The position numbers and the translations under genes were made by a program. A stretch of DNA of 64,000 bases from Myxococcales bacterium (lineage in GTDB: Bacteria > Myxococcota_C > UBA6777), in assembly GCA_020632975.1 (NCBI GenBank), contig JACKEL010000001.1, positions 186,001 through 250,000 of the forward strand, in the 5' to 3' direction. Under the pieces are notes generated by a model. The model was not told where the DNA came from, made no database searches, and saw only the letters and a program-made list of their open reading frames with translations. This document shows, piece after piece, positions 25,374 through 34,142 of this stretch (position 1 is the stretch's first letter; every line of letters begins with the position of its first letter).

Positions 25374-26339
25374 TTATGGGAACCGTAGCGTAAGCACCCA
25401 CTTTTCCCAGTCCGCTTGGAAAGCTTTCATATCTTTGGTTTGTAGGAGCTGTTGAAGGGTCTTGTAGCCTGTGGGATCTTGGGCTTGTTGTTGGAAAAAG
25501 GATTGATAATAGCGCACAAGCAAGCCTTTTTCTTGAAGGAAGTAACACAAATACCGAGCTTGCGCGTAATTTGTACCAGGATCTTTATCGTAGAAGTCGT
25601 TGTTCTTCGTGCCCATCATCTTCGCAAAGGGCGGAAGTGTCTTCTTTTGGATGGCTTCTTGAAGCCCAGCAAGTCGCCAGTTGGTCAGCCCAACGATCTG
25701 ACCACCGCGCTCGGCAGACTGCTCGTACAAAGAGCCCAACCCTTCGTTGAACCAATCGGGTACATGAGGAAAGTTCGACTCCATAAAAGGGTGAACGATC
25801 TCATGTACGAGGGTGCCACCACCTGTTGCGATATTCATGACCAAGGCCCGTTTATCCGAAGAATAATAACCATAGGGCGTATCAGGACGATGACCAAAGA
25901 GCGCGTAAGTGTGTTTTTGGTAGCTCGCGCGATCTTTGAACAGCCAAACCTCCAAAACCTGGTTTGGATCTTTTTGAAAATACAATTTTTTCAGATGCTG
26001 AACAGCCCAACGTACCGTGCCTTTCGCATAAGCCCGTACGCGTTCAGGTGTATCGTCTCCCAACACCACAAAAGGCGGCTCGATCACATAAGTGAAGCCT
26101 TGGGGCCAAGAGGCTTTCTTGGCTTCGATATGTTGTTGGATGCTCGTCGTACTCAACGTATGTCCTCCCCTCATCACTCCCTCCCGACGGCGCTTTGGTG
26201 TCACGGCATCTCGCTTTGGCGGTGCCCTCTTCAAAGCTTGTGTATCCCGCGAAGGATGCCGAACCGCCGAGTCTTGGCATCCTACCAACAAGAGACCCGC
26301 CAACAAACCAAATCCGATCTTTTGTGCGTGCTTCTCCAT
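25374..26339 (-). CDS. lipoprotein with HExxH metallopeptidase-like motif
   Basis: 321 residues from the ATG at 26339, chosen for TAGGAGG nine bases upstream. Lipobox LLLVGC. After a basic Pro/Arg-rich linker, a gluzincin-type zinc motif appears: HEIVH in GGTLVHEIVHPFMESNF, followed 20 residues on by WFNEGLGSLYEQ, whose Glu would be the third ligand. This is the plan of the peptidase MA/DUF1570-like group. It would act outside the inner membrane. No neighbour gives a substrate. Confidence 0.85.
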   Translation of the reverse strand: MEKHAQKIGFGLLAGLLLVGCQDSAVRHPSRDTQALKRAPPKRDAVTPKRRREGVMRGGHTLSTTSIQQHIEAKKASWPQGFTYVIEPPFVVLGDDTPERVRAYAKGTVRWAVQHLKKLYFQKDPNQVLEVWLFKDRASYQKHTYALFGHRPDTPYGYYSSDKRALVMNIATGGGTLVHEIVHPFMESNFPHVPDWFNEGLGSLYEQSAERGGQIVGLTNWRLAGLQEAIQKKTLPPFAKMMGTKNNDFYDKDPGTNYAQARYLCYFLQEKGLLVRYYQSFFQQQAQDPTGYKTLQQLLQTKDMKAFQADWEKWVLTLRFP

Positions 26340-26489
26340 CGATAGAAACCTCCTATACATGGACTGTTGCGTCACTTTGGAGAAAGCAACACAAGTCCAG
26401 CCAAACGAAAGCCTATCTAACCAGACGAGAAAGACACACTGAGGTCTCAGCCTAGAAGAAACAACACCCTCAGAGCCAAGGAGAGAGGA

Positions 26490-27962
26490 TTACTTTTTGC
26501 CACCAAAGAGAGAAAACATACTCCCTGCAAGACCACGTGCGCGCAGTGTCAACGACGGCCCACCTTGTTCAAGTTCAGACAAGATCTGCTCCAAACGCTC
26601 TGCGATCGCCTCGACCTCTTGGGGTCGTTTGTCAGGGTCCAGCGACATACACTCAAGCGTCAGATTCGCCAAAGAGCTTGGCGTATCGGGCCGCAAGGTT
26701 CGTGGATCAGGGGGAGGAGACTTGAGCCGTGAGATCAACAGGTCCATCAAGTTTTCTTCGTTGGCAGCGGGCTGTCCTGTAAGCATCTCATAAAGGATGG
26801 CCCCCAAAGCAAAGATATCCGCGCGATGATCGACCTTTCCGTTCAAGGTGATCTGTTCAGGAGCCATGTAAGCAGGAGTCCCCAAAACACTCCCATCCAT
26901 CGTCTTGAAGGCTTCTTTGTCAGCTTCCCTTCTTGCGATTCCAAAGTCCGAGATCACGACGCGGCCATTTTGATCCATCAACAGGTTTTCAGGCTTGAGA
27001 TCGCGGTGCACCACGCCCACTTCGTGGGCCACTTGCAGTCCCAAACAGACCGCACGAAGCATCCGACAAACCTGCTCAAAAGGCAAAGGTCCTTTTTCGA
27101 TCAGCGCATCCAAAGAGCGCCCTTCGATAAACTCCATCGTGAGAAAATAACGCTTGCCGATCCGCCCCATATCGAAGATGCGCGCGATATTTTTGTGCGT
27201 CACTTGACGAGAAAGCCGCACTTCCCGACGAAACCGCTCAAGGTTATCCTTTTTCTGGCTGTGTTTTTCAGAGAGCAACTTCAGTGCGATCACATCGCCC
27301 ACTTCGAGATCGCGGACACGAAAAACTTCTCCTGAAGCACCTTCACCCACCTTCTCTAAAACCGCGTATCGATCGGCAAGAACGCGATGTCCTTGTTGTG
27401 CTTTTTGCACTCTTTCTGCACGCCACATCGAAGGAGAAGGCACAGCCCCCAAGTCACCCGAAGACTCGTCTCGCGTCTTGAAAAGCGACTGCGCGTCCAA
27501 GTCACCCGAAGACTCCATGCGCAAAAGCTCTTTGACCTGTTCATCCATGGTGTAAGCAGAAGTGTTGATCCCCCATGGATCGGCCACATCTTCCACAACC
27601 TTCGAGGAGATCGATGGACTCGGCTCACCCTTTTCTTGCGCCTTTGCGAGAAAGCTCGACATCTCAATCGTCGCGCCCTCTTCTGGATCTTCGGAAAAGT
27701 CAGGAAGGACGGCATCTTGCACTGATGGAGGAGCTTGTTGGGTTTGGGTGTCTTGTTGTTCTTGGGGGGTCTCGGGCTGCGCAAAAGGACTGACGACAGC
27801 ATGATCTTCGGACAAAGTACCATCCAAAGAAAGCACGGTCTCGTCTCCAGAAAGCACTGGAAGGATCGGTTGGTTGCTTTCGTTAAACGTCTGCAACAGA
27901 TGTTCCCCTGATGTGTAAAGAGACCGCGTACCGCTCTCTTTTTTTTGTTTTGCGTCTGTCAT
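26490..27962 (-). CDS. cytoplasmic Ser/Thr protein kinase
   Basis: 490 residues from the ATG at 27962 with AAGGAG nine bases upstream. The first 195 residues are Ser/Asp/Glu/Gln-rich and disordered, containing two ESSGDL repeats (150 and 167). Kinase domain about 200-465: GEGASG 206-211, lysine K228, HRDLKPEN with D321, DFG 339-341, APEQ 367-370, all intact. No membrane helix or sensor domain is seen; the tail (SLTLRARGLAGSMFSLFGGKK) is short and amphipathic. The Ser/Thr-rich N-terminus is a good autophosphorylation or FHA-docking candidate. Confidence 0.93.
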   Translation of the reverse strand: MTDAKQKKESGTRSLYTSGEHLLQTFNESNQPILPVLSGDETVLSLDGTLSEDHAVVSPFAQPETPQEQQDTQTQQAPPSVQDAVLPDFSEDPEEGATIEMSSFLAKAQEKGEPSPSISSKVVEDVADPWGINTSAYTMDEQVKELLRMESSGDLDAQSLFKTRDESSGDLGAVPSPSMWRAERVQKAQQGHRVLADRYAVLEKVGEGASGEVFRVRDLEVGDVIALKLLSEKHSQKKDNLERFRREVRLSRQVTHKNIARIFDMGRIGKRYFLTMEFIEGRSLDALIEKGPLPFEQVCRMLRAVCLGLQVAHEVGVVHRDLKPENLLMDQNGRVVISDFGIARREADKEAFKTMDGSVLGTPAYMAPEQITLNGKVDHRADIFALGAILYEMLTGQPAANEENLMDLLISRLKSPPPDPRTLRPDTPSSLANLTLECMSLDPDKRPQEVEAIAERLEQILSELEQGGPSLTLRARGLAGSMFSLFGGKK

Positions 27963-28260
27963 CGATGGGGGCTCCTTGCGTGAAACGTCGTTAAAGCAGA
28001 AGCGTCTTTTATACACAAAATGAAACCGCTCCACTACCCCCTACAACCCCCTAACTTTCCTGTGTATGCGTTGAAACCAAGGGACGCTTGACGCACTGCT
28101 ACCCAACAAACAACCTCATCCGTCCACCCTGCCCGCTTTTCTCTGGGCGACTGCACCGTTTTTCCCTCGAATGGTCTCTCCACCCAAGAGACAGCGACGC
28201 ACGCCCAAAAAGTGCATGGCTTTCTCCTTTAAAGCCCGTGACCAAGGAGGTTTTACGAAG
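27963..28260. other. divergent intergenic region
   Basis: Between the kinase (minus) and the 28-residue gene (plus); must contain both promoters. A C-rich patch lies at 28037-28055. No strong boxes or structured RNA that I can defend. Confidence 0.35.
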
Positions 28261-28347
28261 ATGGATCAATGGGGCATCTTTATTTTTATTGGGATCTATT
28301 TGGCTTTGCAGCTATGGATCCTCCCCAAGATGGGGGTCTCGACCTGA
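28261..28347 (+). CDS. 28-residue single-pass membrane peptide
   Basis: ATG at 28261 preceded by AAGGAGG with a ten-base spacer. The peptide is one hydrophobic helix (WGIFIFIGIYLALQLWIL) closing with PKMGVST. Short membrane peptides ending LP-K-x-GV-x-T are, as I recall, frequent in deltaproteobacterial genomes and usually unannotated. A strong terminator about 100 bases later supports a short transcript. Function unknown. Confidence 0.55.
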   Translation: MDQWGIFIFIGIYLALQLWILPKMGVST

Positions 28348-28444
28348 ATGCGCGGTGCATGTTCTCCGTCGGAGAACAAAAAAACGCCCCCCAAAAAAGG
28401 CGAAGATCCCCCATCATCGAAGAAAACCGACACACCCTAAACAC

Positions 28445-28485
28445 AAAGAGCCTCCTCGCACCTTTGTTGAGAGGAGGCTCTTTTT
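28445..28485 (+). terminator. strong Rho-independent terminator
   Basis: Perfect 13-base stem AAAGAGCCTCCTC / GAGGAGGCTCTTT, 13-base loop, followed by more T. It lies after the 28-residue peptide gene and only 18 bases before the next start codon. Confidence 0.9.
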
Positions 28486-28502
28486 CCATAGAGGAAGCAC
28501 CC

Positions 28503-28736
28503 ATGTCAAAAGCCTTTTTCCCCTTTGCATTGGGAGTTTTTTCTCTCTTGCATCCACATCTTTGGCAAAAACTTCAGATGCTGCGAGATTATCTCACGCA
28601 CAGCCATTACCAGTTTTGGACCACCTTTCAACCCATGGACGTCTTTGATCTCTTGATGCACGCGGCCTTCCCCATCGTCTTCTTTACGTGGGGCGTCCTC
28701 CAACTCCGTTCTCCAGAGCCTTCCACTCACGCGTAA
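28503..28736 (+). CDS. small membrane protein
   Basis: 77 residues from the ATG at 28503 with GAGGAAG upstream. Two hydrophobic stretches: FFPFALGVFSLLHPHL near the start and LLMHAAFPIVFFTWGVLQL near the end, separated by a helix rich in aromatic and charged residues. No known family recognised. The terminator hairpin sits directly upstream, so either it has its own start site within that hairpin region or is expressed by read-through. hypF starts 91 bases after it. Confidence 0.55.
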   Translation: MSKAFFPFALGVFSLLHPHLWQKLQMLRDYLTHSHYQFWTTFQPMDVFDLLMHAAFPIVFFTWGVLQLRSPEPSTHA

Positions 28737-28827
28737 CCTTCCCCAACACAGCCCAATGCCATAGAATCGACCTCTTTGCTCTAAACTTCTTGTTCATCAA
28801 GACTTTTTCTAAAAGGAAAGACTTCTC

Positions 28828-31260
28828 ATGGCCCAAAGCCCTTCTCTCCCTTTGCTCTCCGAAGAACAACGAGGCGAGCGGATCAACATCCGAGGCATTG
28901 TGCAAGGCGTGGGTTTTCGCCCAACCGTCGCTCGTCTAGCATCCATCCAAGGTCTGCGAGGTTGGGTAAAAAATGGGCCTTCTGGGGTCACGATCCTTTT
29001 GGCAGCCAACAAAGAAGCTTGTGATCGCTTTCTATCCTCCTTGCAAGACGCCTTGCCTCCCCTCGCCCGCATCGCATCACTCGAACGTATCGAGGTAACC
29101 ACCACAGAAGAAGAACGCCAACACTTCACGATCCACAAAAGCCAACCAGGTCCCCTCCAAACCATGGTCCCCCCCGATGCTGCGGTATGTTCCGCGTGTA
29201 TAGCAGAGATCCATGACCCACAGGCCCGACGCTATCGCTATGCTTTCACCTGTTGTACGCACTGTGGCCCGCGTTATTCAATCATCCAAAAGATGCCTTA
29301 CGACCGCCCTTACACGACAATGCAAGCTTTTTCGATGTGCCAAGCTTGTAAAGAAGAGTACGAAGACCCGCAAGATCGGCGGTATCATGCACAACCCATC
29401 GCTTGTCCCGCGTGTGGTCCGCAACTTTCGCTCGAATCCATGCCGCTTTGCCTCGAAAGTGAAGAGCTTTCTCACCTTGTCTTCTCCTCAAAAGAAACCA
29501 TCCCAAAAGCCCAAGACCTCCTTGCTGCGGGTGCTATCCTCGCCATCAAGGGACTTGGCGGATATCAACTTTGCTGTGATGCAACGCAGCCAGAAACAGT
29601 CGCGAAACTGCGAAAGCGAAAACAACGCTCGTTCAAGCCTTTCGCGATCATGGTCCATTCCGTCGAGACGATCGAGTCGTATGCCCATCTCAACACGACA
29701 GCCCAACAACAACTCACAAGCCCAGCTGCTCCCATCGTGCTCTTAGAGAAAAAGTCTCATGCGGACTCCTCAGAGTATGTCATCCCGCTCGCCTTGGACG
29801 TGGCTCCTTGGCAAAACAAGCTTGGGGTGATGCTTCCCACGACACCACTTCATCATCTTTTGTTGCGTGATTATCCCCGTCCCATCGTCTGTACGAGCGG
29901 AAACCTCACAGGAGAGCCACAGTGCACCAAAGCAGAAGAAGCACGTAACCGGCTTGGGCGCATCGCGGACATCTTGCTCACACATGATCGCCCTATCTCC
30001 CACCGCATCGACGATGCAGTGATCTGGGTCGATGAAGACACACCAAGGATGATCCGCCGCGCACGAGGTTACGCCCCCACGCCCATCTCTTTGCCCCCAG
30101 GATTCACAAAAGCCCCTACGCTCCTTGCTCTTGGAGGACAAGACAAGTCAGCCTTTTGTCTTTTGCACGATGGATACGCTTTCCTTTCGCCTCATCTCGG
30201 TCATCTCGACAACTACGCGACCCAACAAGCATGGGAAAAAGACTTACATGAGCTGTTAGAGGTCTTCCAAGCAGAGCCTCAGTGCCTCGCGGTCGATGGA
30301 CACCCTTCTTACAGCGCCACCCGATACGGACAAGAGCTTGCTGAGCGGTTGGGGGTCCCCCTTGCGACGATCCAGCATCACCACGCCCATATCGCCGCTT
30401 GCTTGGCAGAACACAACTATCCAGTGACAGGTCCCGCTGTTTTGGGGATCGCACTGGATGGCTTGGGGCTGGGTCCAGAGGGAGAACTTTGGGGCGGCGA
30501 GTTTTTGCTCGCAGGGTATCAAAGTGCTCGGAAGATCGGGGGTCTACAACGCCTTCCTCTTTTTGGGGGCGATCTTGCAGCCCGTGAGCCATGGCGCAAC
30601 CTTTACGCCCATCTCTACGACGCGATCCCTTTTGAAACATGGCCCCAACAGCTTGAAGGACTCCCCTTTTGGAAAGACCTGAAAGATCGGCCCCATGAGC
30701 TACTTCACCAAGTCATGCAACGAGAGCAGCTTACCCCCAAGACATCATCTTGCGGACGCTGGTTTGATGCGGTTGCTGCTGCACTTGGGCTCTTTCCTCA
30801 TGCTACTGAAGAAGAAGGACAAGCTGCCATCGCGCTCTCTTCTCTGGTCACTTCCGTATGGATCGACAAGTTGGAACAAGAGCCCCGCTATCCGCTCGAT
30901 ATCATCGAACAGATGGGATGTCCCACCCTCTCCCCCCAAAAGATGTGGTGGGCGCTGTGCGATGACCTCCGCCAAGGACATCCCAAAGAGGCGATCGCTA
31001 CGCGTTTTCATCTAAGCCTTGCAGATGCGATCAGCCGCATGGCGCAACGCCTCTGCAAGAACAACGCGTGCCAAACAGTTGCACTAGGAGGCGGAGTCTG
31101 GCAAAACCATGTCTTGCTTCAGCGCGTACGCAGCACACTTCAGTCACAAGGTCTCGAAGTCCTCGTCCCTCAAGAGATCCCTACCCATGATGGGGGTTTG
31201 GCCTTTGGGCAAGCCGTGATTGCTGCGGCCCAGATGCTCGCAACACCATCCAATCATTGA
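28828..31260 (+). CDS. hypF: carbamoyltransferase HypF
   Basis: 810 residues, ATG after AAAAGGAAAG. Domains in order: acylphosphatase-like (GIVQGVGFRPTVARLA near 18-34), two zinc fingers (CSACIAEIHDP and CTHCGPRYSI; CQACKEEYEDP and CPACGPQLS), YrdC-like (near 215-400; KGLGGYQLCCDA) and Kae1-like C-terminus with HHHAHIAACLAEH and LDGLGLGPEG. HypF uses carbamoyl phosphate and ATP to form the carbamoyl adenylate that supplies CN- ligands for the NiFe hydrogenase active site, passing it to HypE. First gene of the hyp operon. Confidence 0.97.
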   Translation: MAQSPSLPLLSEEQRGERINIRGIVQGVGFRPTVARLASIQGLRGWVKNGPSGVTILLAANKEACDRFLSSLQDALPPLARIASLERIEVTTTEEERQHFTIHKSQPGPLQTMVPPDAAVCSACIAEIHDPQARRYRYAFTCCTHCGPRYSIIQKMPYDRPYTTMQAFSMCQACKEEYEDPQDRRYHAQPIACPACGPQLSLESMPLCLESEELSHLVFSSKETIPKAQDLLAAGAILAIKGLGGYQLCCDATQPETVAKLRKRKQRSFKPFAIMVHSVETIESYAHLNTTAQQQLTSPAAPIVLLEKKSHADSSEYVIPLALDVAPWQNKLGVMLPTTPLHHLLLRDYPRPIVCTSGNLTGEPQCTKAEEARNRLGRIADILLTHDRPISHRIDDAVIWVDEDTPRMIRRARGYAPTPISLPPGFTKAPTLLALGGQDKSAFCLLHDGYAFLSPHLGHLDNYATQQAWEKDLHELLEVFQAEPQCLAVDGHPSYSATRYGQELAERLGVPLATIQHHHAHIAACLAEHNYPVTGPAVLGIALDGLGLGPEGELWGGEFLLAGYQSARKIGGLQRLPLFGGDLAAREPWRNLYAHLYDAIPFETWPQQLEGLPFWKDLKDRPHELLHQVMQREQLTPKTSSCGRWFDAVAAALGLFPHATEEEGQAAIALSSLVTSVWIDKLEQEPRYPLDIIEQMGCPTLSPQKMWWALCDDLRQGHPKEAIATRFHLSLADAISRMAQRLCKNNACQTVALGGGVWQNHVLLQRVRSTLQSQGLEVLVPQEIPTHDGGLAFGQAVIAAAQMLATPSNH

Positions 31261-31289
31261 CTTTTCTCTCTACTCTCAAAGGAGGATCG

Positions 31290-31571
31290 ATGTGTTTGGG
31301 GATTCCCGGGCAGGTCATCGAGATCCAAGATCCCGTCCGAAAGCTCGGACTTGTCGACATCGGCGGCGTTCGACGTATCACAAATCTGATGTGCGTCGTG
31401 GATGAAGACCATCCCATCGAAAGTTGCGTTGGGGCATGGGTCCTTGTCCATGTGGGCTTTGCCATGAGCCGCATCGATCCAGACGAAGCACAGCGCACCC
31501 TTGACCTATTGCGTGAGATGGGAGATCTGCAAAGCGAGCTGCAAACCATCGAAGGGAAGGGAACTTCATGA
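31290..31571 (+). CDS. hypC: hydrogenase maturation chaperone HypC
   Basis: 93 residues from the ATG at 31290 with AAAGGAGG upstream. Begins MCLGIPGQVIEI, whose Cys2 is the iron-binding residue and is normally exposed after Met removal. HypC with HypD carries the Fe(CN)2CO group. Overlaps hypD by ATGA. Confidence 0.96.
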   Translation: MCLGIPGQVIEIQDPVRKLGLVDIGGVRRITNLMCVVDEDHPIESCVGAWVLVHVGFAMSRIDPDEAQRTLDLLREMGDLQSELQTIEGKGTS

Positions 31572-32707
31572 GATTTGTCAGCGAGTTTCGCGACCCCGCC
31601 ACGGGAAAAAAAGTCCTACAACAAATCGAGCAACAGCTTCGTCAACTTGGGCATGATGCAAGCCATCCCCTGAAGATCATGGAGGTTTGTGGTGGACACA
31701 CACACACCATCTTCAAGTTTGGCCTTGAAGGGATGCTTCCTCCGAGCATCGAGCTTGTGCATGGGCCAGGATGTCCTGTATGTGTCCTTCCTGTCGGTCG
31801 TTTGGATGATGCGATCGCCATCGCCTCGCAGCCAGACGTGATCTTTACGACCTTTGGCGATACCTTGCGGGTCCCAGGCTCCCAAAAAAGCCTGCTTCAG
31901 TGCAAAGCAGAAGGCGCTGATATCCGAACGGTTTACTCGCCAACCGACGCGCTTTCGTTGGCACGCCAGCACCCACAAAAGAAAGTCGTCTTTTTTGGGA
32001 TAGGCTTTGAGACCACCGCTCCTGCCACAGCCCTCACCCTGCTCCAAGCCCGCGAAGAAGCTGTCTCCAACTTCTCGGTCTTTTGCAACCACATCACCAT
32101 CATCCCAACCCTTGAAGCGATCTTGGCAGACCCATCTCTGCGGATAGACGGCTTTCTTGGCCCTGGACATGTGACCATGGTGATCGGCCTCGAACCTTAC
32201 ACATTTGTCTGTGATGTCCACAAAAAGCCTTTTGTGATCAGCGGCTTTGAACCTCTTGATGTCTTGCAGTCCTTGGTGATGTTGCTCGAACAGTTTCGTC
32301 AAGGCCGATGCTTCGTAGAAAATCAATACAAGCGACTGGTCCAACCCCAAGGAAACCGAGTCGCCCAACAAGCGATGCAGACGGTGTTTGAGGCAAGAGA
32401 ACACTTTGAATGGCGCGGTCTTGGTTCGATCCCCCACTCAGGGCTAAGACTTCGTGAAGCCTTCTCTGCATTTGATGCCGAAAAGCACTTTGCGATCCCT
32501 GCGCAACAAGTCGCCGATCCCAAGGCTTGTCAGTGTGGCGACGTGCTCAAAGGTGCGATCAAACCTTGGCAGTGCAAGGTCTTTGGGACAGCCTGTACCC
32601 CCGAAACCCCAATTGGTGCTTGCATGGTCTCTTCGGAAGGCGCATGTGCGGCCTATTACAACTATGGTCGCCTCTCCACCTCCCGCAAACTGGAGGCCAC
32701 ACGATGA
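31568..32707 (+). CDS. hypD: hydrogenase maturation protein HypD
   Basis: 379 residues. Contains EVCGGHTHTIFK with the catalytic Cys, GPGCPVCVLPVGRLD, GFETTAP, and the C-terminal iron-sulfur cysteines (CKVFGTACTPETPIGAC and EGACAAYY). It assembles the Fe(CN)2CO unit with HypC. Full length for the family; ATGA overlaps on both sides. Confidence 0.97.
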   Translation: MRFVSEFRDPATGKKVLQQIEQQLRQLGHDASHPLKIMEVCGGHTHTIFKFGLEGMLPPSIELVHGPGCPVCVLPVGRLDDAIAIASQPDVIFTTFGDTLRVPGSQKSLLQCKAEGADIRTVYSPTDALSLARQHPQKKVVFFGIGFETTAPATALTLLQAREEAVSNFSVFCNHITIIPTLEAILADPSLRIDGFLGPGHVTMVIGLEPYTFVCDVHKKPFVISGFEPLDVLQSLVMLLEQFRQGRCFVENQYKRLVQPQGNRVAQQAMQTVFEAREHFEWRGLGSIPHSGLRLREAFSAFDAEKHFAIPAQQVADPKACQCGDVLKGAIKPWQCKVFGTACTPETPIGACMVSSEGACAAYYNYGRLSTSRKLEATR

Positions 32708-33801
32708 CCTCGAGCAAAGACACGGAACATCCGCTCTTTCAGCGCATCGAAGGAGTACGCCAACGTACAGGACGCGTCAGAGATCCCATCGTCACACAAG
32801 CCCATGGTGGCGGCGGAAAGGCGATGCGCGACCTCATCGACGACGTGATCTGCGGAGCATTGGGGATGTCCGCCCAACAGATCCAAGAAGACCAAGCGCG
32901 ATTTTCGCTCGCAGCCCTCGCCCAATACGGCGACCGTCTGGCGTTTACGACGGACGCCTACGTGGTCAGCCCCTTGTTTTTTCCTGGGGGCGACATCGGA
33001 AAGCTCGCTGTCAACGGGACAATCAACGACCTAGCGGTATCTGGAGCCATCCCGCTCTATCTATCGTGTAGCCTGATTATCGAAGAGGGCCTTCCCATGG
33101 AGACCTTGCGCGCAGTCTTACAAAGTATGGGTGAGGCAGCCCGCGCAGCATCCGTCCACTTCGTCACAGGCGATACAAAGGTCGTCCCACGCGGTGCAGC
33201 CGACCAGCTTTTCGTCACCACCACAGGGATCGGCGTCATCCCACAAGGATTGGAGATCGCAGCCCATCAGCTTCAACCAAACGACGCTATCCTCATCAAC
33301 GGATACTTGGGCGATCACGGCGCAGCAATCTTGGTTGCACGCGGTGAGCTTCAATTGGAAACCACCATCGAAAGCGACTGCGCAGCTTTGCATGGCCTCA
33401 TCGCTGCACTACACGATGCAGGCATCACGATCCGCGCGATGCGAGATATCACAAGAGGCGGACTCTCCGCGGTCCTCAACGAACTTGCCCAAGCCTCACA
33501 GGTCCATATCGCTGTCGATGGCACCAAGCTCCCGATCCGCCCAGAGGTACAGGGTTTCTGCGAGATCCTAGGATTCGACCCCATCCACCTTGCCAACGAA
33601 GGAAAGCTCGCACTGGCCGTACCCTCCGAGCAAATCGAACAAGCCCTCAAGGTGATGCACGCGCACCCCTTGGGACAACAAGCCGCCCACATCGCCACAT
33701 GCCGCCCAACCCCCGCAGGGCTCGTCACTCTTGACACAGGCTTCGGTGGAGAGCGCATCTTGGAGATGTTGGTGGGCGAACAGTTACCGCGGATCTGCTA
33801 A
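32704..33801 (+). CDS. hypE: hydrogenase maturation protein HypE
   Basis: 365 residues from the ATG at 32704 (overlapping the hypD stop; the frame itself opens earlier). AIR-synthase fold with AHGGGGKAM, DAYVVSPLFFPGGDIGKLAVNG, DITRGGLSAVLNE, and the invariant C-terminal PRIC, whose Cys is carbamoylated and then dehydrated to thiocyanate. Ends with a one-base TAATG overlap on hypA. Confidence 0.97.
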   Translation: MTSSKDTEHPLFQRIEGVRQRTGRVRDPIVTQAHGGGGKAMRDLIDDVICGALGMSAQQIQEDQARFSLAALAQYGDRLAFTTDAYVVSPLFFPGGDIGKLAVNGTINDLAVSGAIPLYLSCSLIIEEGLPMETLRAVLQSMGEAARAASVHFVTGDTKVVPRGAADQLFVTTTGIGVIPQGLEIAAHQLQPNDAILINGYLGDHGAAILVARGELQLETTIESDCAALHGLIAALHDAGITIRAMRDITRGGLSAVLNELAQASQVHIAVDGTKLPIRPEVQGFCEILGFDPIHLANEGKLALAVPSEQIEQALKVMHAHPLGQQAAHIATCRPTPAGLVTLDTGFGGERILEMLVGEQLPRIC

Positions 33802-34142
33802 TGCACGAACTTTCCCTGACACGCGACATCTTAGAAGTTGTCCTTCAACATGCGCAAGGACGAATCATCCGAAAAGTACGGCTTCATGTGGGAAAGCTTG
33901 CGGGTGTAGAGATCCAAGCGCTGCGTTTTTGCTTCGACGTTTGTGCAGCAGGCACCTACGCAGAAGGCGCGACACTCGTGATCGAGGAGATCCCTGGGCG
34001 CGCTGTCTGCGAAGGATGTGACAAGATCATCGAGTTATCGTCCCTCGCCGCGCGATGCCCTTGTGAACGAAAAGCCCGACTCCGCATCGAAAGCGGCGAG
34101 GAGCTACTGATCAAAGAAATGGAGACTGAGTCATGTGCATAA
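33801..34142 (+). CDS. hypA: nickel metallochaperone HypA
   Basis: 113 residues. MHELSLTRDILE provides the N-terminal Ni site. The zinc region has CEGC, a 12-residue loop, then CPCERKARLR where E. coli HypA has CPHCHGERLR of equal length, so the fourth Cys sits at i+2 rather than i+3. The C-terminus KEMETESCA brings a further Cys that might substitute. Overlaps hypB by ten bases. HypA delivers Ni to the large subunit together with HypB. Confidence 0.93.
   Translation: MHELSLTRDILEVVLQHAQGRIIRKVRLHVGKLAGVEIQALRFCFDVCAAGTYAEGATLVIEEIPGRAVCEGCDKIIELSSLAARCPCERKARLRIESGEELLIKEMETESCA

Noticed and set aside
25452..26345. 297-codon plus-strand frame over the gluzincin-like lipoprotein
   Set aside because: The minus-strand protein has a lipobox, HExxH and a strong ribosome site; this frame has none.
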